NCBI RefSeq assembly: GCF_947495925.1
Contig: NZ_CANMAU010000002.1
Coordinates: forward strand, 186,001 to 250,000
Length of the DNA stretch: 64,000 nucleotides
Source: an uncultured Algibacter sp.
Lineage (GTDB): Bacteria > Bacteroidota > Bacteroidia > Flavobacteriales > Flavobacteriaceae
Direction: 5' to 3'
The translations under genes were made by a program, and so were the position numbers. This document shows positions 52,281-61,492 of the stretch, in pieces. The notes below the pieces were generated by a model. The model was not told where the DNA came from and made no database searches. It saw only the letters and a list, made by a program, of their open reading frames with translations. Numbering within the stretch: position 1 is the first letter of the stretch; each line of letters starts with the position of its first letter.

Positions 52281-53621
52281 ATGATCTGGGAACAACTCCT
52301 CTCTTTAAAGCGCTACGGCGATACTAATAAAAGACTAAGAAAAGAACAAGACGAAACGCGACTAGGCTTCGAGGTAGATTATGATCGTATTATTTTTTCA
52401 TCTGAATTTAGAAGTCTGCAAGATAAAACTCAAGTTATACCCTTATCAAAAACCGATTTTGTGCATACACGTTTAACGCACAGTTTAGAAGTTAGTGTAG
52501 TTGGGCGATCTTTGGGGCGACAAGTGGGGCAGAAGTTACTTAAAAAACACCCGCATTTACAGAGCATTCATGGTTATCAGGCTAATGATTTTGGCGCTAT
52601 TGTAGCTACAGCAGCTTTAGCGCATGATATTGGGAATCCGCCATTTGGTCACTCAGGGGAAAAATCAATTGGAGAGTTTTTTAAGTCGGGAATAGGGAAA
52701 CAATATCAATCTCAATTAACCGATAAAGAATATCAAGACCTATGTGATTTTGAGGGCAATGCGAACGGATTTAAAATTTTAACCCAAAGCAGAGCAGGAC
52801 GAGAAGGCGGGCTTCGTTTAAGCTACGCCACACTTGGTGCTTTTACAAAATATCCAAAAGAGTCCCTGCCAAAGAAACCCACAAACCATATCGTTGATAA
52901 AAAATATGGGTTTTTCCAAAGTGAAAAAGAAGCCTTTCAAGATGTAGCAAATGAATTAGGCCTAAGTAAACGAAGTAATAAAGCTCTTAGTTACGACCGC
53001 CATCCATTAGCATATTTAGTAGAAGCAGCAGACGACATTTGCTACACTATTATCGATTTTGAAGACGGCATTAATCTTGGTCTTATTCAAGAAGAATATG
53101 CCCTAGAATTCCTTTCAAAAGTTATTCGCGATAATATTATTCCAGAGAATTATTACGCACTAAGCAATAAAGAAGACCGGGTAGGTTACCTCCGTGCCTT
53201 AGCAATTGGCGCTTTAATCAATGATGCTGTGAATATTTTCATGACTCATGAAGAAGCTATTTTAAATGGCACCTTTGATTGTGCATTACTAGATAAAAGT
53301 AAATTTGAAGCTCAAATAAACGATATTATTAAAATAAGTATCGAAAATATCTACCAGTCGGAAGAAGTGGTCGATAAGGAAATAGCAGGCTACCAAATTA
53401 TCAATAAACTACTCAGCGTATACACCGCCGCAGTAAACCACAGTTTTAACGGCACTGCTTCAAACTATGATAAACTTATTCTTAAGCGTTTACCTGAAAC
53501 TATCAATTTTAAAAGCGATACCTTATACGAACGTTTACTGGCAGTTTGCCATTACGTATCCTTGTTAAGCGATAGTAAAGCCATTCAGAATTTTAAGAAA
53601 ATAGAAGGTGTTACTTTTTAA
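52281..53621 (+). CDS. dgt: Deoxyguanosinetriphosphate triphosphohydrolase (dGTPase)
   Basis: The protein has 446 residues, HD superfamily. Metal ligands in VHTRLTHSLEVS and AAALAHDIGNPPFGHSGE; the helix DRHPLAYLVEAADDICYTI supplies the last Asp. It cuts dGTP to deoxyguanosine and triphosphate and so controls dNTP pools. It stands alone on the plus strand after the phosphate-type region; the 164 bp before it outside the NTD array show no clear promoter. Confidence 0.93.
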   Translation: MIWEQLLSLKRYGDTNKRLRKEQDETRLGFEVDYDRIIFSSEFRSLQDKTQVIPLSKTDFVHTRLTHSLEVSVVGRSLGRQVGQKLLKKHPHLQSIHGYQANDFGAIVATAALAHDIGNPPFGHSGEKSIGEFFKSGIGKQYQSQLTDKEYQDLCDFEGNANGFKILTQSRAGREGGLRLSYATLGAFTKYPKESLPKKPTNHIVDKKYGFFQSEKEAFQDVANELGLSKRSNKALSYDRHPLAYLVEAADDICYTIIDFEDGINLGLIQEEYALEFLSKVIRDNIIPENYYALSNKEDRVGYLRALAIGALINDAVNIFMTHEEAILNGTFDCALLDKSKFEAQINDIIKISIENIYQSEEVVDKEIAGYQIINKLLSVYTAAVNHSFNGTASNYDKLILKRLPETINFKSDTLYERLLAVCHYVSLLSDSKAIQNFKKIEGVTF

Positions 53622-53681
53622 ATATTGCAAGTGAAGCGTTGCAATTTGTAACTTGTTAGAGACTATAGTATAAATAAAGAT

Positions 53682-55436
53682 TTAAAGAAGGTTATTGATA
53701 AATTGCTGTAGGCTAATTGGATCTATACCGATTATTTGCTGCAACTCATTAATGCTACCATGTTCTATAAATCCATCGGGAATTCCTAAAACTTTAATTG
53801 AGTTTTTATAATTATGTGTGGCAGAAAATTCTAAAATGGCAGAACCAAAACCACTTTTAATCACATTGTCTTCAATGGTTATAATGGTATCGTGAGTTTT
53901 AAAAATAGAATGTAATAATGTTTCATCCAAAGGTTTTACAAAACGCATATCGTAATGAGAAACCTCTAAGTTAGCAATAGCTTCAGTTACATTTTTGGCA
54001 ATAGTACCAATACTCAAAACCGCTAGTTGTTTCCCTTTTTTTAATTGTGCGGCTTTGCCAATTTCTATTTTGGTAAAAGGCCGTTTCCAATTTAAAATAG
54101 CACCTCTTCCACGAGGATAACGAATTGCAATAGGTCCGTCTAAGCCTAATTGTGCGGTATACATGATATTTCGCAATTCCATTTCGTTTCGTGGCGCAAA
54201 AATAATTAGGTTAGGGATACAATTTAAATAAGAGATATCAAAAACGCCGTGGTGTGTTGCACCATCTTCACCTACTAAACCCGCACGGTCTAAACAAAAA
54301 ATAACAGGCAGGTTTTGTAAGGCAACATCATGAATAATTTGATCAAAAGCCCGTTGTAAGAACGTGGAATAGATATTACAAAACGGTATCAACCCTTGGG
54401 TGGCCATACCTGCCGCTAAGGTTACGGCGTGTTGCTCGGCAATTCCAACATCAAAAGCCCGTTCAGGAATTTCATCCATCATGTATTTAAGAGAACTTCC
54501 TGTAGGCATTGCAGGGGTAATACCAATAATTTTTTCATTTTGTTTGGCAAGTTCTACTATAGTATGTCCAAAAACATCTTGGTATTTTGGAGGTAATTTA
54601 GAGGTCGATTTAGCAACAAGTTCTCCAGTAACCGAATTAAATTTTCCTGGAGCGTGATACTTCACTTGGTCGGCTTCAGCCTGTTTTAATCCTTTACCTT
54701 TAGTGGTGACAATATGCAATAATTTTGGACCCTTAAGAGTTTTTAAGCGCTCCAACTCAGAAATCATTTTGTTCAAATCATGCCCATCAATAGGGCCAGA
54801 ATAATCAAAATTTAAAGCTTCAATTATATTGTTACGCTTTTGGGTGCCCTTTTTAACGTTGGTTAAATATTGTTTAAGCGCTCCAACACTTGGGTCAATA
54901 CCAATAGCGTTGTCGTTTAAAATAACTAGAAGATTGGCATCAGTAACACCAGCATGATTCAGGCCTTCAAATGCCATTCCGCTAGCAATAGATGCATCGC
55001 CAATTACAGCAATATGATGCTTATTTTCTCCTTTTAATCTAGAGGCAATCGCCATACCTAAAGCTGCTGAAATAGAAGTAGATGAATGCCCCACGCCAAA
55101 AGTGTCAAATTCACTTTCACTACGTTTTGGAAAACCACTTATGCCGCCTAACTGTCTATTAGTATGAAAAACGTCTTTTCTTCCTGTTAATATTTTATGC
55201 CCATAAGCCTGATGGCCAACATCCCAAATTAATAGGTCTTCAGGCGTATTAAAAACATAATGTAATGCAATGGTAAGTTCTACAACACCAAGACTTGCAC
55301 CTAAATGACCTTCTTTGGTAGCGACTATATTAATTATAAATTCACGTAATTCTTTTGCAAGATGAGGTAGGTCTTCAGAATTTAAAAGGCGAAGATCTTG
55401 AGGCAAGTTAATATTTTCTAATATACTTTTTTGCAC
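53682..55436 (-). CDS. dxs: 1-deoxy-D-xylulose-5-phosphate synthase
   Basis: The protein has 584 residues. It condenses pyruvate and glyceraldehyde 3-phosphate, the first step of the MEP isoprenoid route. TPP-binding parts DVGHQAYGHKILTGR and GDASIASGMAFEGLNHAG, pyrimidine domain with FDVGIAEQHAVTLAAGMA, and a C-terminal transketolase domain. The start is the GTG at 55434-55436 (coding MQKSILENINLPQ), matching the family; the in-frame extension upstream is not coding. Four bases separate the -7 box from this GTG, so the mRNA may be leaderless. Confidence 0.94.
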   Translation of the reverse strand: MQKSILENINLPQDLRLLNSEDLPHLAKELREFIINIVATKEGHLGASLGVVELTIALHYVFNTPEDLLIWDVGHQAYGHKILTGRKDVFHTNRQLGGISGFPKRSESEFDTFGVGHSSTSISAALGMAIASRLKGENKHHIAVIGDASIASGMAFEGLNHAGVTDANLLVILNDNAIGIDPSVGALKQYLTNVKKGTQKRNNIIEALNFDYSGPIDGHDLNKMISELERLKTLKGPKLLHIVTTKGKGLKQAEADQVKYHAPGKFNSVTGELVAKSTSKLPPKYQDVFGHTIVELAKQNEKIIGITPAMPTGSSLKYMMDEIPERAFDVGIAEQHAVTLAAGMATQGLIPFCNIYSTFLQRAFDQIIHDVALQNLPVIFCLDRAGLVGEDGATHHGVFDISYLNCIPNLIIFAPRNEMELRNIMYTAQLGLDGPIAIRYPRGRGAILNWKRPFTKIEIGKAAQLKKGKQLAVLSIGTIAKNVTEAIANLEVSHYDMRFVKPLDETLLHSIFKTHDTIITIEDNVIKSGFGSAILEFSATHNYKNSIKVLGIPDGFIEHGSINELQQIIGIDPISLQQFINNLL

Positions 55437-55440
55437 AAGA

Positions 55441-55448
55441 CAAAAGTA
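55441..55448 (-). promoter_or_regulatory. -7 element of dxs (leaderless type)
   Basis: Minus-strand TACTTTTG fits TAnnTTTG. Its last G is only 4 bases from the GTG start, placing the transcription start at or next to the start codon. Confidence 0.55.
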
Positions 55449-55462
55449 CAAGAATGAAATTG

Positions 55463-55470
55463 TATTTTTG
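55463..55470 (+). promoter_or_regulatory. -7 element of tadA (leaderless type)
   Basis: TATTTTTG fits TAnnTTTG, 5 bases before the tadA ATG. It lies 14 bp from the divergent dxs -7, so the two promoters face away from each other with overlapping upstream regions. Confidence 0.55.
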
Positions 55471-55475
55471 CTATC

Positions 55476-55925
55476 ATGATAGAACCTTTTGATGATATCT
55501 ACTTTATGAAAAGAGCGCTTCAAGAAGCTGAAGTGGCTTATGAAAAAGGTGAAATTCCTGTGGGGGCGGTTATTGTTATAGATGGTAAAGTTATAGCAAG
55601 AGGGCATAACTTGACTGAAACATTAAATGATGTGACAGCACATGCCGAAATGCAAGCTATTACTGCAGCAGCTAATTTTCTTGGTGGTAAATATTTAAAA
55701 GGATGTACACTTTATGTTACTTTGGAGCCATGTCAAATGTGTGCAGGCGCTTTATATTGGAGTCAAGTTTCTAAAATTGTTTATGGTGCTAGAGATTTAG
55801 AACGTGGTTGTATTAATTTAAAAACCAAGTTACATCCCAAAACAGAAATGTTAGGTGGTATTTTAGAAGAAGAAGGAGCGTCTTTGTTGAAACGTTTTTT
55901 TGCTGGAAAACGTAATTTGAATTAA
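55476..55925 (+). CDS. tadA: tRNA adenosine(34) deaminase
   Basis: The protein has 149 residues, cytidine-deaminase fold. Zinc and catalytic residues are His56-Ala-Glu58 (TAHAEMQAI) and Cys86/Cys89 (LEPCQMCAGAL). The downstream GARDLERGCINL also fits TadA. It converts A34 to inosine in tRNA-Arg; a free-nucleobase deaminase of the same fold is the alternative. Divergent from dxs. Confidence 0.88.
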   Translation: MIEPFDDIYFMKRALQEAEVAYEKGEIPVGAVIVIDGKVIARGHNLTETLNDVTAHAEMQAITAAANFLGGKYLKGCTLYVTLEPCQMCAGALYWSQVSKIVYGARDLERGCINLKTKLHPKTEMLGGILEEEGASLLKRFFAGKRNLN

Positions 55926-55979
55926 TTGTTGTAATTCTGCAATTTACATGTTACTATCATGCCATTGATACTGAAAAGT

Positions 55980-56216
55980 TTAATGTTTCTTTTCTTTTTG
56001 ACTATCCCTCATTTTATCTAAATTCTCCTTGGTTAGCATGTAATCTTTTGGATCTTTTCCTTTCCAATGGTGGTATGAGAACAGAGGGAAAACAACTAAA
56101 AATAACCCAGTAACACCGAAGCCTATAAGCTTTTCTGAATAGGTGACGTCTAAGGTAAAACCTAAAATGATACTTGTGAATGCGGCAATAGTTAACGTAG
56201 TAATAAGGTATTTCAT
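55980..56216 (-). CDS. Small two-helix membrane protein
   Basis: The protein has 78 residues: two transmembrane segments (LITTLTIAAFTSIILGF and GFGVTGLFLVVFPLFSY) and a basic/acidic tail with KDYMLTKENLDKM. It begins 17 bp after the ClC gene and is probably cotranscribed. Family not recognised. Confidence 0.72.
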   Translation of the reverse strand: MKYLITTLTIAAFTSIILGFTLDVTYSEKLIGFGVTGLFLVVFPLFSYHHWKGKDPKDYMLTKENLDKMRDSQKEKKH

Positions 56217-56232
56217 GTAAGATTTAAGATGA

Positions 56233-58020
56233 CTATTTAGTGAAGTTTATGAGTTGTTGCCTGTATGCTGTGAGGAGTTTTGATTTTGAAATATATCCAT
56301 AATATTTACCGCCTTTTACCACTGGTAAATTCCATGCGCCACTTGTTTTAAATCTATTCATGATATCGTTCATAGAATCATCATCATAATTTATAATGCC
56401 ATGATCGGCATGCATTAGGCTAGAGGCTTTTACCTTGTCATAGAGGTCGGCATCAAACATCATATGCCGTATATCATCTAACCGAATTACTCCAAGAAAT
56501 TCATGGTCGTCATTAACTACAGGGAAATGGTTTCTTGATGATTTGGCAACGGCCTTGGTAAGAATGTCTCCAAGTAACATTTCTGGTTTCAATATGATGA
56601 AATTAGTTTCTATAACCTTATCAATATCTAAAACCATAAGCACGTTTTGATCTTTATCGTGAGTCATTAACTCACCACGTTCAGCTAGTTTTAAGGTGTA
56701 TATAGAATGCGAAATGTAATATTTAGTAACAGCAAATGATATGGCAGAAACAATCATTAGTGGTACAAATAATTCATATCCACCCGTTATTTCAGCAATT
56801 AAGAAAATAGCAGTAAGTGGTGCGTGTAATACACCTGCCATTAAACCTGTCATTCCTATTAGTGTAAAATTAGATTCTGAAACATGAAAATCAAGCCCCA
56901 TGTTATTGATTATTTTTGCAAAAGCATTACCAATGGCGCTTCCCATAACTAAGGTTGGAATAAATACACCACCTACACCTCCTGCTCCAAAGGTAGTAGT
57001 CATCGCAATGGCTTTAAAAACGGCAATCCCTAATAGTAAACCAATAACGACCCAAATATTTGAAAGTTCCATGTTAAAAGGAGTGCTGCCAATAGCAGCT
57101 AAGTGATCTCCTTTTAAGAGGTTATTCATAATACCATAACCTTCACCGTAAAGAGGTGGGATAACATAAAGCATGGTACCAATGGCTAAGCCTCCAATAA
57201 GAAGTCGTTTCGCTCTACTTTCAAATTGTTTGAAAAAATTAGTAATGGCAAAAAATACTTTTGAAAAATATACTGATGCAAATGCAGTTACTAGACCAAG
57301 CAATGCGTAAAAAGCGATGTCGTTAACTTCAAATTTATCAGTCAATTCAAACCTTAATAATACATCTGTACCAGAAAAAAGATATGAGGTCACAACTGCC
57401 GAAACGGAGGCGAGTAGCAAGGGTACAAGTGAGGTAAATGCAATATCTAAACTAAATATTTCAACCGCAAAAATAATAGCAGCAATAGGGGCTTTAAACA
57501 TAGACGCCATAGCACCTGCAGCAGCGCATCCTATTAAGAGCATTCTCGTTTTTACGTTCATATGAAACAATCGTGCAGCATTCGATCCTAAGGCTGAACC
57601 AACGCTTACAGCGGGACCTTGCAGTCCTACCGATCCACCAAAACCAGCAGTAAGTGGTGCTGTTATTAGTGCGGCATAGATATTATATCTTGGAATGATA
57701 CCGTTTAGTTTGGAAATGGCGTATAGGGTGGATGAAATACCATGTCCAATATGTTTCTTTAACCAAGTTTGTTTAATAATATAAACAAGCAGTAGACCTA
57801 TAATAGGAAGAATAAAGTATAGTGTGCTTTGATAGTCGTGAAAGATATATAAACTAAAAAAGTGCCTGATGTAATAGGTAAGGTTTTTGAGAACTACCGT
57901 GCCCATACCTGCTAAAAAACCAACTAAAATACTAAGTATATAAATAAACTGACGTTCAGAAATATGCTTGTATTTCCAGATTAGAAATTTACGTAATAGG
58001 CTTTTAGTAGTAAAAGGCAT
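56233..58020 (-). CDS. ClC-family chloride channel/transporter with CBS pair
   Basis: The protein has 595 residues. ClC core with filter segments GGSVGLQGPAVSVG (residues 128-141) and GGVGGVFIPTLVMG. In the first, the usual gating Glu of GxEGP is Gln134, which in studied ClC proteins abolishes proton coupling and locks the gate open. The last ~140 residues form two CBS domains (SRNHFPVVNDDHEFLGVI, AWNLPVVKGGKYYGYI), which usually bind adenine nucleotides. The Gln form is seen in some other Bacteroidota. Confidence 0.92.
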   Translation of the reverse strand: MPFTTKSLLRKFLIWKYKHISERQFIYILSILVGFLAGMGTVVLKNLTYYIRHFFSLYIFHDYQSTLYFILPIIGLLLVYIIKQTWLKKHIGHGISSTLYAISKLNGIIPRYNIYAALITAPLTAGFGGSVGLQGPAVSVGSALGSNAARLFHMNVKTRMLLIGCAAAGAMASMFKAPIAAIIFAVEIFSLDIAFTSLVPLLLASVSAVVTSYLFSGTDVLLRFELTDKFEVNDIAFYALLGLVTAFASVYFSKVFFAITNFFKQFESRAKRLLIGGLAIGTMLYVIPPLYGEGYGIMNNLLKGDHLAAIGSTPFNMELSNIWVVIGLLLGIAVFKAIAMTTTFGAGGVGGVFIPTLVMGSAIGNAFAKIINNMGLDFHVSESNFTLIGMTGLMAGVLHAPLTAIFLIAEITGGYELFVPLMIVSAISFAVTKYYISHSIYTLKLAERGELMTHDKDQNVLMVLDIDKVIETNFIILKPEMLLGDILTKAVAKSSRNHFPVVNDDHEFLGVIRLDDIRHMMFDADLYDKVKASSLMHADHGIINYDDDSMNDIMNRFKTSGAWNLPVVKGGKYYGYISKSKLLTAYRQQLINFTK

Positions 58021-58263
58021 GTTTAAAATTAAGAAAATATCCCAAAATGGTGGGGTTTTATATCTACGATTTTAATTAAGTTTTAACCGTAGCTCTTTTT
58101 TATGTTTTTAATCATCAATATGGAACTGAATTATGGCTAAAACCTCTAAATTTAATTTCCGATTTACTCGATATTATTTAAAATAAACTATCTGCTTTAT
58201 GCTTACGGTTAAATCTTTTACGTGTTTGCAGTACTAAGTAGTAGAAAAGAATCTTTTACGATT

Positions 58264-59586
58264 CTACTTTAGTTTTTTGTCAAAACGATATATATACATC
58301 CAACCTTTTGGTCCTGCATTCCACATTAATTTATGCCCCATTCCCCATGATACCCCTGCGTGAGGGTCTGTGTCTGATTTTTCTGTTCTGTACAAACCTG
58401 CCGCCTCAGGAAAACCAGTTACTTTACCTTTGATATTGAAATTGACCCCGTCATCAGAGTATTGTATGGATAGTGCTTCTGGTCCGTCTTGATGTTGAAG
58501 AATTGCAACACCATCGGCATAAGGCCAAACCATTACTTCATGCCCTGTGTTTGTTATTGGGTTGAATTCCGATTTAACATATGGTCCTGTTGGTGAATTA
58601 GCAATAGCAACACCCCATTTTACCTGTTTTCTCATTCCACATAAAGGGTTACACCATGTAACACAATCTTCAGTATCCATGCATCCACATTCGCCTTTGT
58701 AATACAAATAAAATTTATCATCATAAGAAATTATGCATGGGTCGTGAGCCGATTTATTATCAAAAACCAAGTTTTTAGTATACGTAGGGGTTAATACTGG
58801 AGTGTCAAGTTTAGTCCATGGCCCATTAGGTGTTTCTGCCCAGGCCATACCCACAGTGTTTCTTCCAAATACTCCTTCTTGGTCAGCTGCTGCTTGATAA
58901 ACCAAGTAGTATTTGCCATTATCAACAAGTACTTCAGTCGTAAATACTGAGCGTGCATCATAACTACCTGCTTCTCCTCTTCCAACAGCTATTCCTTTTT
59001 CTTCCCAAGTAATGCCATCTGTAGAAGTTGCATAGTATAGATCATTAAAATCCCAAGGAGCTGTTTTAGTTTTGTCAAAAGTAAGGCTGTAAGAATACCA
59101 TACGTAATATAAATCATCAACCTTAATTACAGCACTTGGGTCTCGTCTTGTATACTTTTTATCTGGTGCCAAATCTCCTTTTAGGGTTGTTATTTCAAAA
59201 TCAATATTCCATTTTGGGTCATCTGGAATATTTACAGTATTGCACCCGTTTTTTAAGTAACCCTCTTCACGTAATGAGGCTAGACTTTTTTGCGATTTTC
59301 TGAGTGTAGTATGAATTTTTGTTGATGGTGTTTGTCCATTTATTTGTTCATATGTATAACCGTCTTTATGAAAAATGAATGTTTTAATCTTTTCTTCAGA
59401 TGATGAATAAGTCCAGTGGCCTTCAGAATTAGTTTGAGTATATGTATCATCTTCTACAACATATATTTGGACATTAGATACAACCTTTCCTTGCTGATCT
59501 TTAACTTTTCCTGCAAAAGTCTGAGCAGTTAAAGTTTGAACCATAGCAAACATTATAAAAACGATTCGGATACTTTGTTTAATCAT
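58264..59586 (-). CDS. GH117-like five-bladed beta-propeller glycosidase with N-terminal carboxypeptidase-like domain
   Basis: The protein has 440 residues. A signal peptide is followed by a carboxypeptidase-like domain (GKVKDQQGKVVSNVQIYVVE, to ~95), then a five-bladed propeller of the GH43/GH117 type. Candidate active-site residues: Asp in YTRRDPSAVIKVD, Asp in SAHDPCIISYD, and His-Glu in NTGHEVMVWPY, which fit the general acid His of GH117 neoagarobiose hydrolases. A Cys-rich insert (GECGCMDTEDCVTWCNPLCG) lies in one blade. It may remove 3,6-anhydro-L-galactose or a related sugar from algal glycans. No polysaccharide cluster is adjacent. An imperfect hairpin at about 58236-58262 may end it. 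Confidence 0.65.
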   Translation of the reverse strand: MIKQSIRIVFIMFAMVQTLTAQTFAGKVKDQQGKVVSNVQIYVVEDDTYTQTNSEGHWTYSSSEEKIKTFIFHKDGYTYEQINGQTPSTKIHTTLRKSQKSLASLREEGYLKNGCNTVNIPDDPKWNIDFEITTLKGDLAPDKKYTRRDPSAVIKVDDLYYVWYSYSLTFDKTKTAPWDFNDLYYATSTDGITWEEKGIAVGRGEAGSYDARSVFTTEVLVDNGKYYLVYQAAADQEGVFGRNTVGMAWAETPNGPWTKLDTPVLTPTYTKNLVFDNKSAHDPCIISYDDKFYLYYKGECGCMDTEDCVTWCNPLCGMRKQVKWGVAIANSPTGPYVKSEFNPITNTGHEVMVWPYADGVAILQHQDGPEALSIQYSDDGVNFNIKGKVTGFPEAAGLYRTEKSDTDPHAGVSWGMGHKLMWNAGPKGWMYIYRFDKKLK

Positions 59587-59601
59587 TTGAAGTTAGTTTA
59601 G

Positions 59602-61359
59602 TTATTCATTTTTTAAATTAAGTTTTAGACTTAATTCATTTAATTGTTCATTATCAATCGGAGCAGGAGCATCTATCATCACATCTCGTCCCGAATTGTT
59701 TTTAGGGAAGGCTATAAAATCTCTAATAGTTTCTTGTCCGCCTAAAATGGCAACTAGTCTATCCAGTCCAAAAGCTAAACCACCATGAGGAGGAGCGCCA
59801 TATTGGAAAGCATCCATTAGGAAACCAAACTGTGCTTTTGCTTCTTCAGGGGTAAACCCTAAATAGTCAAACATTAAAGATTGTGTTTCTTTATCATGAA
59901 TTCTTATAGAACCACCACCAATTTCATTACCATTTAATACTAAATCGTAAGCATTGGCTTTCACTGATCCTGGATCTGTTTTTAGTAATTCCAGTTGACC
60001 TGCCTTTGGAGATGTAAAAGGGTGGTGCATGGCGTGGTAACGTTCTGTGTCTTCATCCCATTCTAATAGAGGAAAATCTAGAACCCATAACGGTGCAAAT
60101 TCATCAGGTTTACGTAAGCCTAAACGTTCTGCTAGTTCCATACGTAAAGCACTTAGTTGTGCACGTACTTTGTTTTTATCACCTGAAAGCACACAAACTA
60201 AATCTCCAGGTTTTGCTCCTGTAACTTCCGCCCATTTTGCCAAATCTTCTTGGTCGTAGAATTTATCTACTGAAGATTTATAAGTTCCGTCATCGTTGCA
60301 ACGTGAATAAACCATGCCTAAAGCCCCAACTTGAGGACGTTTTATCCAAGAAATTAGTTTGTCAATTTCTTTTCGCGTATAACTATTACCTCCTGGAACA
60401 GCAATTCCAACAACTAATTCAGCATTGTTAAAAACATCAAAATCTTTGTGTTGTGCAACCTCATTAAGTTCTCCAAACTCCATTCCAAATCTAATATCTG
60501 GTTTGTCATTTCCGTATAAACGGATGGCATCGTTGTACTGAATTCTTGGAAATTTGTCGACTTCAACACCATTTACTTCTTTTAGTAAATGACGTGTTAA
60601 GCCTTCAAAAGCGTTTAGTATGTCTTCTTGCTCGATGAACGCCATTTCACAATCAATTTGAGTGAATTCTGGTTGTCTATCTGCACGTAAATCTTCGTCT
60701 CTAAAACATTTTACAATTTGGAAATATTTATCCATGCCTCCAACCATAAGCAATTGCTTAAAAGTTTGGGGTGATTGAGGTAGCGCATAAAACTGCCCTT
60801 CATTCATTCTTGATGGAACAACAAAATCACGAGCACCCTCTGGAGTAGATTTTATTAAATAAGGTGTTTCAACTTCAATAAAACCATCGTTAGACAGATA
60901 ATTTCTCACTTCTTGAGTGACTTTATGTCTAAAAATAAGACTTTCTTTTACGGGATTACGGCGAATATCTAAATAGCGATATTTCATTCTTAAATCTTCA
61001 CCACCGTCAGTTTTATCCTCAATAGTAAATGGAGGTAATTCCGCTTCGTTAAGAATATTTAATTCTGAAACTAAAATTTCAATATCTCCTGTTGGAATAT
61101 TTGGATTTTTTGAAGCGCGTTCAATTACTTTACCTTTTACTTGAACAACAAATTCTCTGCCTAACTTTTGCGCTTGTTCAATTAATTCTTTAGAAGTACG
61201 TTCTTCATCAAAAACCAATTGCGTAATACCGTAACGGTCTCGCAAATCTACCCAAACAATAAAACCTTTATCTCTAGATTTTTGAACCCAACCGGCTAGA
61301 GTTGCCTCTGTATTAATATGTGCAGCTCTTAATTCGCCGCAATTATGACTCCTGTACAT
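59602..61359 (-). CDS. aspS: Aspartyl-tRNA synthetase
   Basis: The protein has 585 residues, bacterial type. OB-fold anticodon domain at the N-terminus ([20 protein letters not shown]), class II core with motif 2 [17 protein letters not shown], the GAD insert, and motif 3 [15 protein letters not shown] near the end. It charges tRNA-Asp. The ATG at 61359 ([10 protein letters not shown]) is chosen because upstream residues are not conserved and follow a -7 element TAAATTTG at 61378-61385. Confidence 0.96.
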   Translation of the reverse strand: MYRSHNCGELRAAHINTEATLAGWVQKSRDKGFIVWVDLRDRYGITQLVFDEERTSKELIEQAQKLGREFVVQVKGKVIERASKNPNIPTGDIEILVSELNILNEAELPPFTIEDKTDGGEDLRMKYRYLDIRRNPVKESLIFRHKVTQEVRNYLSNDGFIEVETPYLIKSTPEGARDFVVPSRMNEGQFYALPQSPQTFKQLLMVGGMDKYFQIVKCFRDEDLRADRQPEFTQIDCEMAFIEQEDILNAFEGLTRHLLKEVNGVEVDKFPRIQYNDAIRLYGNDKPDIRFGMEFGELNEVAQHKDFDVFNNAELVVGIAVPGGNSYTRKEIDKLISWIKRPQVGALGMVYSRCNDDGTYKSSVDKFYDQEDLAKWAEVTGAKPGDLVCVLSGDKNKVRAQLSALRMELAERLGLRKPDEFAPLWVLDFPLLEWDEDTERYHAMHHPFTSPKAGQLELLKTDPGSVKANAYDLVLNGNEIGGGSIRIHDKETQSLMFDYLGFTPEEAKAQFGFLMDAFQYGAPPHGGLAFGLDRLVAILGGQETIRDFIAFPKNNSGRDVMIDAPAPIDNEQLNELSLKLNLKNE

Positions 61360-61377
61360 AGATGTAAAATTGAGGTG

Positions 61378-61385
61378 CAAATTTA
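61378..61385 (-). promoter_or_regulatory. -7 element of aspS
   Basis: Minus-strand TAAATTTG fits TAnnTTTG and lies 18 bp before the aspS ATG. Confidence 0.55.
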
Positions 61386-61410
61386 CATAAGTTAAATGAT
61401 TATATAAATG

Positions 61411-61442
61411 AAAAAGCTTCAATAATTAAATTGAAGCTTTTT
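61411..61442 (-). terminator. Terminator of the RND efflux gene
   Basis: AAAAAGCTTCAAT and ATTGAAGCTTTTT pair around a 6-base loop; T runs on both strands. It lies 51 bp after the efflux gene stop. Confidence 0.88.
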
Positions 61443-61492
61443 CGCTATTAATCGAGTTAGTCAAAAACAATTAATCAAAATAGGAATGTTTT

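Noticed and set aside
55437-55607. In-frame N-terminal extension of dxs
   Set aside because: Residues are not DXS-like, the extension overlaps tadA and precedes the -7 box.
58021-58235. Gap between the ClC and GH117-like genes as a hidden small gene
   Set aside because: Frames are short and interrupted on both strands.
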